Shown here: piece after piece, positions 9,358 through 17,842 of the stretch
Numbering within the stretch: the first letter of the stretch is position 1
How the letters are laid out: each line of letters starts with the position of its first letter
DNA from: Bryobacter sp.
GTDB lineage: Bacteria > Acidobacteriota > Terriglobia > Bryobacterales > Bryobacteraceae
Assembly: GCA_022843625.1 (NCBI GenBank)
Contig: JALHNH010000006.1
Span: 62,001 to 126,000, forward strand
Reading direction: 5' to 3'
Length of the DNA: 64,000 nucleotides
Translations under genes and position numbers: made by a program
Notes under the pieces: model-generated
Told to the model about the DNA's origin: nothing
The model's input: the letters and a program-made list of their open reading frames with translations, nothing else
Database searches by the model: none

Positions 9358-9975
9358 CGACCCAAGCGTCAGGCGGCCAACGGATCTCGACGCCCGCAGC
9401 AGACGCAAAAACACTTGCGCCGTCAGGAAAGCATCGCCTCCGGCAGTGTGCCGGTCATGCATTTTTACTCCAAACATTTCGCAAAGGGAATCGAGAGTAA
9501 AGCCCCCAGGAATGGCGCGTCCCGCGAAAGCCCCTGCATCGTTGAGGTTCAAGGTGAGGTCCATCGTATCAAGCGACAAATTCTTCAAGCTCACATCAAA
9601 ATGCTTGCCGCAGGCAAAGTCCAGCGCCTGCACGTCATGACCAATGTGATGCCCCACAATCACACCATCGCGAAGGTAATCGAGAAAAAGTTCCAGCGCC
9701 TCCGGCTCATCCATTCCCTCCATGGCTTCATCGCGAGTGATGCCGTGCACCGTAACGGAAGAGTTGTTGTAGGCAATCTTGAGCATCACCTCAAATGAGT
9801 CGTCCAGCAGAATCTCGCCATCGATTACAGCAAGCGCTCCAATCGTGATGATGCGATCGCGCCTCGGGTCAAAACCGGTGGTCTCGGTATCGAGTACAAC
9901 AAAGCGCACTACCTCAACGGGAGTCGCATCGTCCCAAGTGGACTCGAAACTGCTCAGGTAAGAGTTGATACTCAT
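9289..9975 (-). CDS. 3'-5' exonuclease, DnaQ/epsilon-like (DEDDh)
   Basis: This is a 228-residue single-domain exonuclease of the RNase T/DnaQ superfamily, which removes nucleotides from 3' ends with two metal ions. The DEDDh residues are visible: D29 and E31 in LDTETTG, HHIGHDVQALDFA (ExoII), and HTAGGDAFLTA (ExoIII). It lacks the polymerase-binding tail of replicative epsilon, so it is probably a stand-alone editing or scavenging nuclease. Its start overlaps the stop of the DUF294 gene by 4 bp (ATGA). A DUF294 protein followed by such an exonuclease is a recurrent bacterial pair. The 3' end runs 69 bp into the convergent SDR gene; both frames look genuine. Confidence 0.9.
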   Translation of the reverse strand: MSINSYLSSFESTWDDATPVEVVRFVVLDTETTGFDPRRDRIITIGALAVIDGEILLDDSFEVMLKIAYNNSSVTVHGITRDEAMEGMDEPEALELFLDYLRDGVIVGHHIGHDVQALDFACGKHFDVSLKNLSLDTMDLTLNLNDAGAFAGRAIPGGFTLDSLCEMFGVKMHDRHTAGGDAFLTAQVFLRLLRASRSVGRLTLGSLLGAYCPQAPVDSKDLPGNPGV

Positions 9976-11642
9976 ACAAACCGGTTCACCGTAAATTGCA
10001 TCACCCGGTGGACCGAAGTGAAAGCGGTCTTAAGCAACATCTGATCGAGCTTGCCCAGCTTGGCGGGATGAATGCGCCTTCCGCCTGAGATGGTGCGGTG
10101 ATAGAGCCCAATGCGGAAAGCATCCGCAGCCTCAATCAGAATGTCGGCGGCATCAGGATAATCGGCAACCGCGCTGGTGAGCCGCTCCAGCGTCCCGGCC
10201 TTCTCCGGTCGGCCAGAACTCAAGGCAAAGACCCGTGCCGCATCAGCAATCGGCTGCAGAACAACGCTCTCGATATCAAAGCTATCGTGCCGCACGCCAT
10301 CAAGCTCAACTACCATTCCTTCAGAAAGAGTAAGCGGCGGAAGATTCATCAGCGTGTCGTTTGCCAGCAGCGAGATTACCATCGGTTCGGCAGCAATTTC
10401 ACTGCAGAAACGCGAGATCAACTGATTGCAGATCCAACGCTCCCCGTGCAGGGGAACAAGATCAAAGAACTCACGCCGCTCATACAGGTGATTCCGGATC
10501 GGGTCGGCTATCGTCTCGCTGTACAGCCTCTGCCATTCCGACATCGGCATTGCCGGGTGCGTGCCTTCCGGCCATTCGATGCCAACGCCACTAAGTCCGC
10601 TTTCGTGAAAGTAGTGCGAAGTCATGCCAGCAACCGAGACAAAATAGAAGCTCTCAAGCGGACTGAACTCAGGCCCCGAGTCATCATAAATCACGGCGAT
10701 CGTGGGGAACCGGGGTTGCGGGATATCGGCACGAGCCGACGCGCCAAACATCATCCAGCAATAGGGAAGCGTAGGCGCTTCAATCCCTGAAGCCACTGCT
10801 TCGAGTTCTGCAATGCGAATACAGGCACCGGCAGCGGCACGAAGCACATACCCACCAATCAGGCAGCATTCATCAAGGTCATTAGCAGAGGCAAGCGCAT
10901 CCATCACAAAGCGCCGCGCGAGTAACAGCAAGGGAGCAATTTCTTCGGGCGATAAAGCCGCCTGCAACTTGCCGATCAATCCCGGCACATCGTGGTTGCA
11001 GAAGAGAGACAGTTCACGAGCACTCAGAATCGTGGAGTCATCAATTCGAATCGCATCCACGTTCTTTTCAAGCATGGCCCGAATGGCTGACCGGGTTGAG
11101 TAAGCGTCGTCAAGACGGGGCAATTCCTGGCAGAAGTAATTTTGACGGCCCTTGCGGGCGCGCAAGAACGAGAGCGGCGGCGGCTCGGAATCGAGCCAGG
11201 ACCGACGCTCAAACCCAGGCGCCCCAGCCATCGAGAAGCGTGCAGAAAGATAGCGCTCCACCTCTGGATAGCGCGCAACAACGGCTTCCATTTCTGCCGC
11301 CCCAACACCGTAGAGAATTACATCACTGAGTGTGCGAGCGGAGTATTGAAACGATCCATCACCGACAAAGCGGTCGAGGCCCAGCAAGTCGCCTTCGCTC
11401 AAAACATCATGCAGTCGCTGGATACCGTCCATTTCATCCAGCACTTCCACCCTGCCCTGTTGAATCACCCAGATGAGCGGAATCTTGCCGTCTCCCTGGC
11501 GGTAAAGGTATTCCTCAGACTGGTGAAACTTCACCTTGCCGCTACCGGCAAGTTCCAGCAGGTCGCCATCGGAGAGGGAATCGAAGGGAGCGTGTTGGCG
11601 AAGAAAATCAGCGACACGCTGACGAATGACAGAGGTTTTCAT
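9972..11642 (-). CDS. Cyclic-nucleotide-binding / DUF294 putative nucleotidyltransferase protein with degenerate active site
   Basis: This is a 556-residue cytosolic signalling-type protein. Residues 1-145 form a cNMP-binding beta-roll (LYRQGDGKIPLIWVIQQGRV, LSEGDLLGLDRFVGD). The C-terminal two thirds match the DUF294 nucleotidyltransferase-like and DUF294_C helical domains. Family members usually have a CBS pair in the middle; here only about 100 residues with one weak CBS-like stretch (near DAIRIDDSTILSA) remain. The nucleotidyltransferase motif, normally GSxxRxE followed by a DxD, reads FGASARADIPQPRFPTIAV, so both metal-binding aspartates appear to be lost. It may act as a pseudo-enzyme regulator of the coupled exonuclease; that is inference. 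Confidence 0.8.
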   Translation of the reverse strand: MKTSVIRQRVADFLRQHAPFDSLSDGDLLELAGSGKVKFHQSEEYLYRQGDGKIPLIWVIQQGRVEVLDEMDGIQRLHDVLSEGDLLGLDRFVGDGSFQYSARTLSDVILYGVGAAEMEAVVARYPEVERYLSARFSMAGAPGFERRSWLDSEPPPLSFLRARKGRQNYFCQELPRLDDAYSTRSAIRAMLEKNVDAIRIDDSTILSARELSLFCNHDVPGLIGKLQAALSPEEIAPLLLLARRFVMDALASANDLDECCLIGGYVLRAAAGACIRIAELEAVASGIEAPTLPYCWMMFGASARADIPQPRFPTIAVIYDDSGPEFSPLESFYFVSVAGMTSHYFHESGLSGVGIEWPEGTHPAMPMSEWQRLYSETIADPIRNHLYERREFFDLVPLHGERWICNQLISRFCSEIAAEPMVISLLANDTLMNLPPLTLSEGMVVELDGVRHDSFDIESVVLQPIADAARVFALSSGRPEKAGTLERLTSAVADYPDAADILIEAADAFRIGLYHRTISGGRRIHPAKLGKLDQMLLKTAFTSVHRVMQFTVNRFV

Positions 11643-11870
11643 GTTTGACCAGGTGCTACAGAAACACAGGTCCAGAAAGGGCGTCGAACAGGGGCGGCCA
11701 CCAACGGGCTAGTCTGCTCAGGATACAACAGGCGGGGTCGCCGCGCCTCGGGACGCTGTTACTTAGGGAGATGAACGCCCAGGGTCTTGGCCGTTCACCC
11801 AAAGTTATGCTCCGGAATTGTCACGTGACGTATCACCGGGCGGATCTAAGATTGCAGATATGATTGAGCC

Positions 11871-14417
11871 ATGCGGCGCAACCTCGGAGCCTACCTGCTG
11901 GAGATGGCTGAGGATCACCGCAACCTCGCCTACGTCTACGCCGACGGCCTCCGCACGCGGCGGATGTCCTATGCCGAACTCGCCCACTTAGCCTGGCAAG
12001 CCGGGGCGTGGATGCAAAGCCAGGGCCTTCAGCAAGGCGACCGCGTCGTCCTCTGGGGCACCAACTCCGGCGAATGGGTGGCCGTCTTCTGGGGCTGCCT
12101 CGCCACCGGTATCGTCGCCGTCCCTATCGACGCTCAATCCAGTCAGGAATGGGTCAATCGCATCGTCGAAGAGACCGGTGCCAAGTTCCTCTGGCAGGAC
12201 CGCGAACTGGCCAATCTCCGCCGCACCGTCGCCGGCCTCCCCGCCGTCCCTCCCGGCGGCGAAGGCCCCGCCCGCAACGCCCTGGCCCAAATCATCTTCA
12301 CCTCCGGCTCCACCGCCGCCCCCAAAGGCGTCTGCCTCACCCACGGCAACACTCTCGCCAGCCTCGAACCCATGGAGAAAGAGATCGGCAAATACCTCCA
12401 CTGGGAACGCCCCTTCCATCCCGTTCGCTTCCTCGCCCAGCTCCCTCTCTCCCACGTCTTCGGCCAGATGCTCGGCCTCTTCGTCCCCCCGCTCCTGCGC
12501 GGCGAAATGCACTTCCTGCCGGATCTCAGCCCCGCCGAAGTCATTCAGTCCATCCGCGAGCGCCGCATCTCCGTCCTCGCCACCGTCCCTCGCTATCTGG
12601 ACCTCCTCGGGGCGGAAGTCGCCCGCGGCAGCTGCGGCCGTTGGGCCGAACGCCTCGCCGCCTCCGGCCAGGGCCACTTCCTCAAAAGCTGGTGGATCTT
12701 CCGCGAGGTCCACGCCCGCCTCGGCTGGAAGTTCTGGGCCTTCGTCTGCGGCGGAGCCTCCCTGCCCGAAGAGACCGAAGTCCTCTGGCGCCGCCTCGGC
12801 TACGCCGTTATCCAAGGCTACGGCATGACGGAAACCGCCTCGCTCATCAGCGTCAACCATCCCTTTAAAATGAGCCACGGCAGCATCGGCAAGTCCATGC
12901 CCGGCCGCCAGGTCCGCATCAGCGAAACCGGTGAGATTCTCGTCAAGGGAGAAACCGTCTCTCCCGGCTACTGGAACAAAGAGGGAGGTGCCAAGGGTTG
13001 GGGCGACGAATGGTTTTCGACTGGCGACCTGGCCGAAACCGATGCCTCCGGTAACTACTTCTTCCGCGGCCGCAGCAAGGAACTCATCGTCGCCTCAAAC
13101 GGCATGAATATCTATCCTGAGGACATTGAGCACGCTTTGCGCGCCGAACCCGAAGTCTCGGACGTAGTCGTTGTCGGCGTTGAACTCCCCGGCGGCCCCA
13201 CCCCCATGGCCCTCTTCCGCGGCCGCGCAGACTGGGAGAATGTGGTCCAGCGCGCCAACACCCGCCTCGAACCGCACCAGCGCGTCGCTCGCTGGGCCGA
13301 GTGGCCCGAACTCGATTTCCCCCGCACCGGCACCCGCAAGGTCCGCCTCGGCGCCGTCCGCGAGTACGCCCAGGCTTTCGTCAGCGGAGAGCCAGTCGAA
13401 GCCCTCCGCGCCAGCGCCCTCGAACAAGTGCTCCGCGCCGCCGGTGCCCGGTGGCAGGGAGCCCTCAGCGACGAATGGGAACTTGGCCGCCACCTCGCCC
13501 TCGATTCGCTCGCTCGCGTCGGGCTCGTCACGGCGCTCGAAGCGCGTTTCTCGGTCTCGCTCGATGAGGGCCATCTCACGGAGACAACCACGGTGGGCGC
13601 GCTGCGGCAACGGATTGCCGCCCAGATGGAAGGAGAGCGCGCCCCCGCCCCACTGCCCGCCGAGCCCTCCCCAATCCCTTCCCCTGCCGTCGCAGCGTCG
13701 AGCCCCGCCGAACCGGCATTCTCCTTCCCGCGCTGGCCGCAGTCCTGGTGGGCGGCCGTATTGCGCTGGGCATTGCACTGGCTCCTGCTCCGGCCGTTAA
13801 CCGCGTGGTTCTCTGGCCGTGCGCCGGTCACTGGCCTGGCAAACCTGTCCGGCGTCCCTGGTCCCGTGCTGCTAGTGGCGAATCATCTGACGGCCATCGA
13901 CGGAGCGCTCTTGGTCGGGCGCCTGCCGTGGAGCCGGAGCCGCAAGATTGCGATTGCGATGAGCGGGGAGATTTTGCGCGACTACCGGCATCCCTCGCCT
14001 TCGTTGCCCTGGTTCGAGCGCCTGGCGCTCCTGGTGCAGTATATCCTGGTGTTGCTGGGGTATCAGGTATTTCCGTTGCCGCGCAGTGGCGGGGTCCGCA
14101 GGGCTTTTCAACATGCGGGGCGGCTGGTGGATGCGGGTTATTCCGTGTTGGTCTTCCCCGAAGGACGTCGTTCGGAGACTGGCGAGCTCTTGCCGTTCCA
14201 GCCGGGAACCGGCATCTTGGCCCGGGACTTGCGGCTGCCGGTGGTGCCGGTGTGGTTGGAGGGGATCCAGGAGTTAAGAGAGAAAGGCCGCCGCCGCGCT
14301 CGAGCAGGCGAAGTTAGCCTGAGGATTGGACCGCCACTTGAGTTCAACGCGACCGAAGACACCGTTGCAGTAACTGCTGCTATCGAAGATGCCGTACGCC
14401 GCTTGGGCCGCCTCTAA
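11871..14417 (+). CDS. Trifunctional acyl-AMP ligase / acyl carrier protein / PlsC acyltransferase
   Basis: This 848-residue fusion can in principle activate a fatty acid, hold it as a thioester and pass it to an acceptor. Residues 1-490 are an ANL adenylating domain: P-loop IIFTSGSTAAPKGV, QGYGMTETA, STGDLAE, hinge RGRSKELIVASNGMNIYPED and the catalytic lysine in TGTRKV. A carrier domain follows with phosphopantetheine serine S546 in LALDSLARVG. A Pro/Ala-rich linker (about 590-620) leads to a membrane-associated PlsC domain with H672xxxxD677 and VFPEGRRSETGEL. The order resembles Aas-type lysophospholipid acyltransferase/ligases, but with an inserted ACP and the PlsC domain last. It stands alone, divergent from the DUF294 gene. 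Acceptor and product are unknown. Confidence 0.9.
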   Translation: MRRNLGAYLLEMAEDHRNLAYVYADGLRTRRMSYAELAHLAWQAGAWMQSQGLQQGDRVVLWGTNSGEWVAVFWGCLATGIVAVPIDAQSSQEWVNRIVEETGAKFLWQDRELANLRRTVAGLPAVPPGGEGPARNALAQIIFTSGSTAAPKGVCLTHGNTLASLEPMEKEIGKYLHWERPFHPVRFLAQLPLSHVFGQMLGLFVPPLLRGEMHFLPDLSPAEVIQSIRERRISVLATVPRYLDLLGAEVARGSCGRWAERLAASGQGHFLKSWWIFREVHARLGWKFWAFVCGGASLPEETEVLWRRLGYAVIQGYGMTETASLISVNHPFKMSHGSIGKSMPGRQVRISETGEILVKGETVSPGYWNKEGGAKGWGDEWFSTGDLAETDASGNYFFRGRSKELIVASNGMNIYPEDIEHALRAEPEVSDVVVVGVELPGGPTPMALFRGRADWENVVQRANTRLEPHQRVARWAEWPELDFPRTGTRKVRLGAVREYAQAFVSGEPVEALRASALEQVLRAAGARWQGALSDEWELGRHLALDSLARVGLVTALEARFSVSLDEGHLTETTTVGALRQRIAAQMEGERAPAPLPAEPSPIPSPAVAASSPAEPAFSFPRWPQSWWAAVLRWALHWLLLRPLTAWFSGRAPVTGLANLSGVPGPVLLVANHLTAIDGALLVGRLPWSRSRKIAIAMSGEILRDYRHPSPSLPWFERLALLVQYILVLLGYQVFPLPRSGGVRRAFQHAGRLVDAGYSVLVFPEGRRSETGELLPFQPGTGILARDLRLPVVPVWLEGIQELREKGRRRARAGEVSLRIGPPLEFNATEDTVAVTAAIEDAVRRLGRL

Positions 14418-14442
14418 AAGAAAGGGAAAAAGGAGGGAATTT

Positions 14443-14517
<75 letters not shown>

Positions 14518-14534
14518 TCGCCATAGCTACTCCT

Positions 14535-15653
14535 TTAGCTTAGCCCCGCACGCCCCCCAGCGTCAAACTCAGCTTCCACCCAATCTCCTAACAAAGCCCC
14601 CACCCGCTCCACACCATGCCACTGCTGCGTATGAATCGCCGCATGCCGCCCCACCGCTCGCCGTGCCTCCACATTGAGCGCCAGCCACGCCACAAACCGC
14701 TCCAGTTCCTCCTCCTCGGCCAGCCCCGGGTCCACCTTCACACAAGCCACCTCCGGCAAATCCTCGGTCTCCAGACTTCGCGTCACAATCACCGGCTTGC
14801 CAATCCCCATCAATCGTGTCGCGATCCCACTCGATTCCCCAGCCAGCGGCCATCGCAAATTGATCCCCACATCGAGCGCATGCGCCTGCATCCACCACTC
14901 CTCTTCACTCAAATACCCGCGACGCACAATCCACTCCGCCTTAAGCCTGTCCCCAAGCGCCCGCTCCAGATCCGGCCCCACAAAATCCCCCTGTACCAGC
15001 AGCCGCACACGCAAGCCCTGACCGCCCAAAGCCTCAAAGGCCCGCAACACAGCGTCCAAGCGCTTCGATTCCCGCAAATGCCCCAGCACCGCAAACAAAC
15101 ATTCACTCCGAGGGACGCCCAACACCTGCTCTCGATACTCATCCACCTCGCGATAGAAATGATCCCGGGGGGCTTCGAACAAATGCGGCAACACTGCAAC
15201 CTTCACCCCAGGCGCATGGCTCAACACCGCAGCCTCCGCCGCACGATTATGCACCACCACCAGTCGCGCCCCCTCGCAAAGGCGCTTCAGCATCGGCCTC
15301 TCAAAGTAACGCGTATCGGCCCCGCTCATCCCCCGGCCCTCCCAATACCGTTCCGCCGTCTGCCGGAACCACTCCCCGTAGTTGTACACAAACTCCTCGA
15401 TGTACTGTTCCCGCGTCAATTGCCCCAGCAACAAATGATGCAGACACGCATCATGCAACAACACCACCCCAGGCTTCGCAATCGCCTGGCTGTAGATCTC
15501 CCAATGCAACCCGTTATTCCCCACCTGATACAAATTCGCATCGGCACTGGAAACAATCTCAAAGCGCTTCTCAAACTGCTTGAGCAATACCGCAGCATAC
15601 TGAGCCACCCCAGTCGCCGCAGGCGGCATCGGCGCAAAGTACCCCAGCTTCAT
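14535..15653 (-). CDS. Glycosyltransferase family 4-like protein
   Basis: This is a 372-residue GT-B-fold glycosyltransferase that would transfer a sugar from an activated donor. The N-terminus (MKLGYFAPMPPAATGVAQYA) is the usual acceptor-side start, with the glycine-containing loop. The C-terminal half has the donor-domain features FAVLGHLRESKRLDAVLRAF, DVGINLRWPLAGESSGIATRLMGIGKPVIVT and the following acidic E-x-D/E segment (LETEDLPEVACV). No signal peptide or membrane helix is seen, so it acts in the cytosol or at the membrane face. It overlaps the downstream end of yggS by 4 bp (ATGA) and is probably co-transcribed with it. Substrate is unknown. Confidence 0.85.
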   Translation of the reverse strand: MKLGYFAPMPPAATGVAQYAAVLLKQFEKRFEIVSSADANLYQVGNNGLHWEIYSQAIAKPGVVLLHDACLHHLLLGQLTREQYIEEFVYNYGEWFRQTAERYWEGRGMSGADTRYFERPMLKRLCEGARLVVVHNRAAEAAVLSHAPGVKVAVLPHLFEAPRDHFYREVDEYREQVLGVPRSECLFAVLGHLRESKRLDAVLRAFEALGGQGLRVRLLVQGDFVGPDLERALGDRLKAEWIVRRGYLSEEEWWMQAHALDVGINLRWPLAGESSGIATRLMGIGKPVIVTRSLETEDLPEVACVKVDPGLAEEEELERFVAWLALNVEARRAVGRHAAIHTQQWHGVERVGALLGDWVEAEFDAGGRAGLS

Positions 15654-16351
15654 TGCGGCTTCTGACGCTTGCCAAAGAGCGCCGTCCCCACCCTCACCAC
15701 CGTCGAACCCTCTTCAATCGCCACCTCAAGATCATTCGACATCCCCATCGACAATTCCGGCAACCGGTACTTCTCAGCCAGCCCCCGCAACTGCACAAAA
15801 TAAGGCCGCGCCGTCTCGGCATTTTCATCCCACGGAGGCATCGTCATCAAGCCCGTCAGCTTCAGATTCTGACAAGCCGCAATCCCGTCGATCAGTTCTG
15901 GCAAGTCCTCTGGCGCACAACCGTGCTTGGCATCCTCATGCGACAACTTCACCTCAATCAAAACTTCTTTGGGCGCAGTGGCCGCCTCATCAATCCGCCT
16001 TGCCAGTTTCGACGAATCCACCGTATGGATGTGGCTAAACAACTCGGCCGCCTTACGCGCCTTGTTCGATTGCAGATGCCCGATCAGGTGAAACTTCGCT
16101 CCAGCCAAATGCGACACCAGCGGGAACTTCCCCTCAAACTCCTGTACGTAATTCTCCCCGAAATCACGCAAGCCCAGCTCATAGCCTTCCAGAATCACAT
16201 CCGCCAAAAACACCTTCGTCACTGCCAGCAGCAACACCTCATCCCGCTTGCGCCCGGCCTTTTGACAAGCCAGCGCCAACCGATTTTCTACTTCCGCCAG
16301 ACGTTCTTTGAGCACTCCTTTGAGTTTGGCACGCAAACTGCAAACAGGCAT
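15650..16351 (-). CDS. yggS: YggS-family pyridoxal phosphate homeostasis protein
   Basis: This is a PLP-binding TIM-barrel protein (PLPBP/YggS) that buffers free pyridoxal phosphate. Visible family motifs are LLAVTKVF with the PLP-binding lysine, DFGENYVQEF, FHLIGHLQSNKAR, LTGLMTMPP, LSMGMSNDLEVAIEEGSTVVRVGTALFG. Using the ATG at 16351 gives 233 residues, the usual family size. The longer frame back to 16705 would add 118 residues antisense to the neighbouring gene and is rejected. A GGGGA sits 8 nt upstream of the chosen start. That start lies only 4 bp from the divergent start at 16356, so each gene's control signals must lie in the other's coding region. Confidence 0.92.
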   Translation of the reverse strand: MPVCSLRAKLKGVLKERLAEVENRLALACQKAGRKRDEVLLLAVTKVFLADVILEGYELGLRDFGENYVQEFEGKFPLVSHLAGAKFHLIGHLQSNKARKAAELFSHIHTVDSSKLARRIDEAATAPKEVLIEVKLSHEDAKHGCAPEDLPELIDGIAACQNLKLTGLMTMPPWDENAETARPYFVQLRGLAEKYRLPELSMGMSNDLEVAIEEGSTVVRVGTALFGKRQKPQ

Positions 16352-16355
16352 AACA

Positions 16356-17828
16356 ATGGTCCCCAACCAGATCGCTGTTGCGATCCACGACTTTATCGCC
16401 ACATGCCAATCCCCAGCGCTGCTTGAGCGAGGCGAAAAGCCGCTTGTCCTTGTCAAAGACCGCTTCAAGATTGACGTAACCCCACGCGGCGCCTGGCTGG
16501 AAGCCTGGGACGATGGCCGCGTCTGGTCCCGTCGCATCCTCAGTTGCAACACCCCCTCACGCAAGAAAATGGAACTCGAAGCGTTCCGATTCGGGAAATC
16601 CAACCGCCCCGTTACTCTGGTCGACGTAGCCGACGCCCGCACCGGCCCCGCCATCGAGAAGACCAAACGCTCCACCTTCACAGAGCAATTCCGCCTCTTC
16701 CTCAACCGCCACTACGGCAACTGGCGCTGGGAATCCTTCCGCAGCGAGGCCAAGCTCGAAAACTCTCTCTCGCCCATCTTCCCTACCGCGCTGCTGATCC
16801 GAGGCCAGCAATCCGTCGCCGCCCTGGCCGCTCCAGACCGCGACACCAGCTTCCACGCCCTCACCTTCGCCCTCGTCTGGCTCGATCACATCCGGCGCAA
16901 CCACGGCGACATCGCCGCCAGCCGCCTCCTGCTTTACCTGCCAGAAAGCCACGCCCGTGCTGTCACCCTTCTCGCCCGGCACCTCGACTCGAAGAAACTC
17001 ACGGTCGACATCTGGCTCTACTCAGACGACGGCGGCGAATACCAACTTGACCCCGCCGATCGAGGCAATCTCGAGTCCACCCTCGCCCCGCGTTACTCCC
17101 GCCTTGCCGGCCCCGCCTGGTGGATCGAAGTTCTCCTCAAATACCCGCAAATCGACTGGGTAGAAGAAGCCGACGGCAGCATTGGCTATCGCATTCGCGG
17201 CCTTGAGATCGCCCGCTTGCGCCAGGCCAGCGGCAACGAAAAACCCACTATCGAATTCGGCCTGCGCCGCAAACGCAAAGCCAGCCCCAAAGAAATCCCG
17301 GCCATCGAAGCCCTCATAAAAGAAGTCAGTGAATTCCGGCACGCCCATGCTGCAGACCGCAACAACCCTCTGTACCTCAACGAACCCGAGCGCTGGCTCG
17401 AATCCCAAGTACGCAACCAGATCCAAGACATCGACGCAAACCTCCTCCCCGACAACGTCTTCGGCCAGGCCCTGGGCAGCCTCCACGGCGAACGCAGCGC
17501 CCTCGATCTACTCGCCATCGATCGCGATGGCAACTTAAGCATCCTCGAACTAAAAGCAACAGAAGACATCCACCTCCCCCTCCAGGCCTTCGATTATTGG
17601 CTCCGCGTCTGCCACCACCTGGCCTCCGGCGATTTCGCAAGCAGCGGCTACTTCCCGGGTCGCGAATTATCGAGAAACGCTCCGCGCATATTTTTAGTCT
17701 CACCTTCGCTGCACTTTCATCCGATGACTGAGGCAGTACTGCATTTTCTGCCACCCAAGTGCGAAATGATCCGCATTGGCCTCAACGGCAAGTGGCGGGA
17801 ACGCATTGATGTCGTATTACGTATGTAG
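16356..17828 (+). CDS. Uncharacterised protein with PD-(D/E)XK nuclease-like C-terminal domain
   Basis: This is a 490-residue protein I cannot assign to a named family. The N-terminal two thirds have no recognised motif (basic and Trp-rich stretches such as NRHYGNWRWESF). The C-terminal part, after a linker near residue 310, contains ALDLLAIDRDGNLSILELKA at about 383-402. This is a D-x(n)-ExK pattern like restriction-endonuclease-fold or NucS/DUF91 nucleases, preceded by ERWLESQVRNQI. It could be a DNA-binding or DNA-cutting housekeeping protein. The ATG at 16356 is preferred over a TTG at 16308. It starts 4 bp from the divergent yggS start, and a DUF697-like gene follows 14 bp downstream, suggesting an operon. 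Confidence 0.6.
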   Translation: MVPNQIAVAIHDFIATCQSPALLERGEKPLVLVKDRFKIDVTPRGAWLEAWDDGRVWSRRILSCNTPSRKKMELEAFRFGKSNRPVTLVDVADARTGPAIEKTKRSTFTEQFRLFLNRHYGNWRWESFRSEAKLENSLSPIFPTALLIRGQQSVAALAAPDRDTSFHALTFALVWLDHIRRNHGDIAASRLLLYLPESHARAVTLLARHLDSKKLTVDIWLYSDDGGEYQLDPADRGNLESTLAPRYSRLAGPAWWIEVLLKYPQIDWVEEADGSIGYRIRGLEIARLRQASGNEKPTIEFGLRRKRKASPKEIPAIEALIKEVSEFRHAHAADRNNPLYLNEPERWLESQVRNQIQDIDANLLPDNVFGQALGSLHGERSALDLLAIDRDGNLSILELKATEDIHLPLQAFDYWLRVCHHLASGDFASSGYFPGRELSRNAPRIFLVSPSLHFHPMTEAVLHFLPPKCEMIRIGLNGKWRERIDVVLRM

Positions 17829-17842
17829 AATTAGGGAAGAAC

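Noticed and set aside
11643..11870. Intergenic region with a 72-codon frame and the palindrome TCACGTGA (11821-11828)
   Set aside because: The frame has no recognisable domain or ribosome site. The 8-bp palindrome alone is weak evidence, so it is only noted as part of a probable divergent promoter region.
11988..12878. 296-residue Gly/Glu/Ala-rich antisense frame
   Set aside because: It is antisense to the acyl-AMP ligase, whose motifs are clear; its composition is the mirror of C-ending codons.
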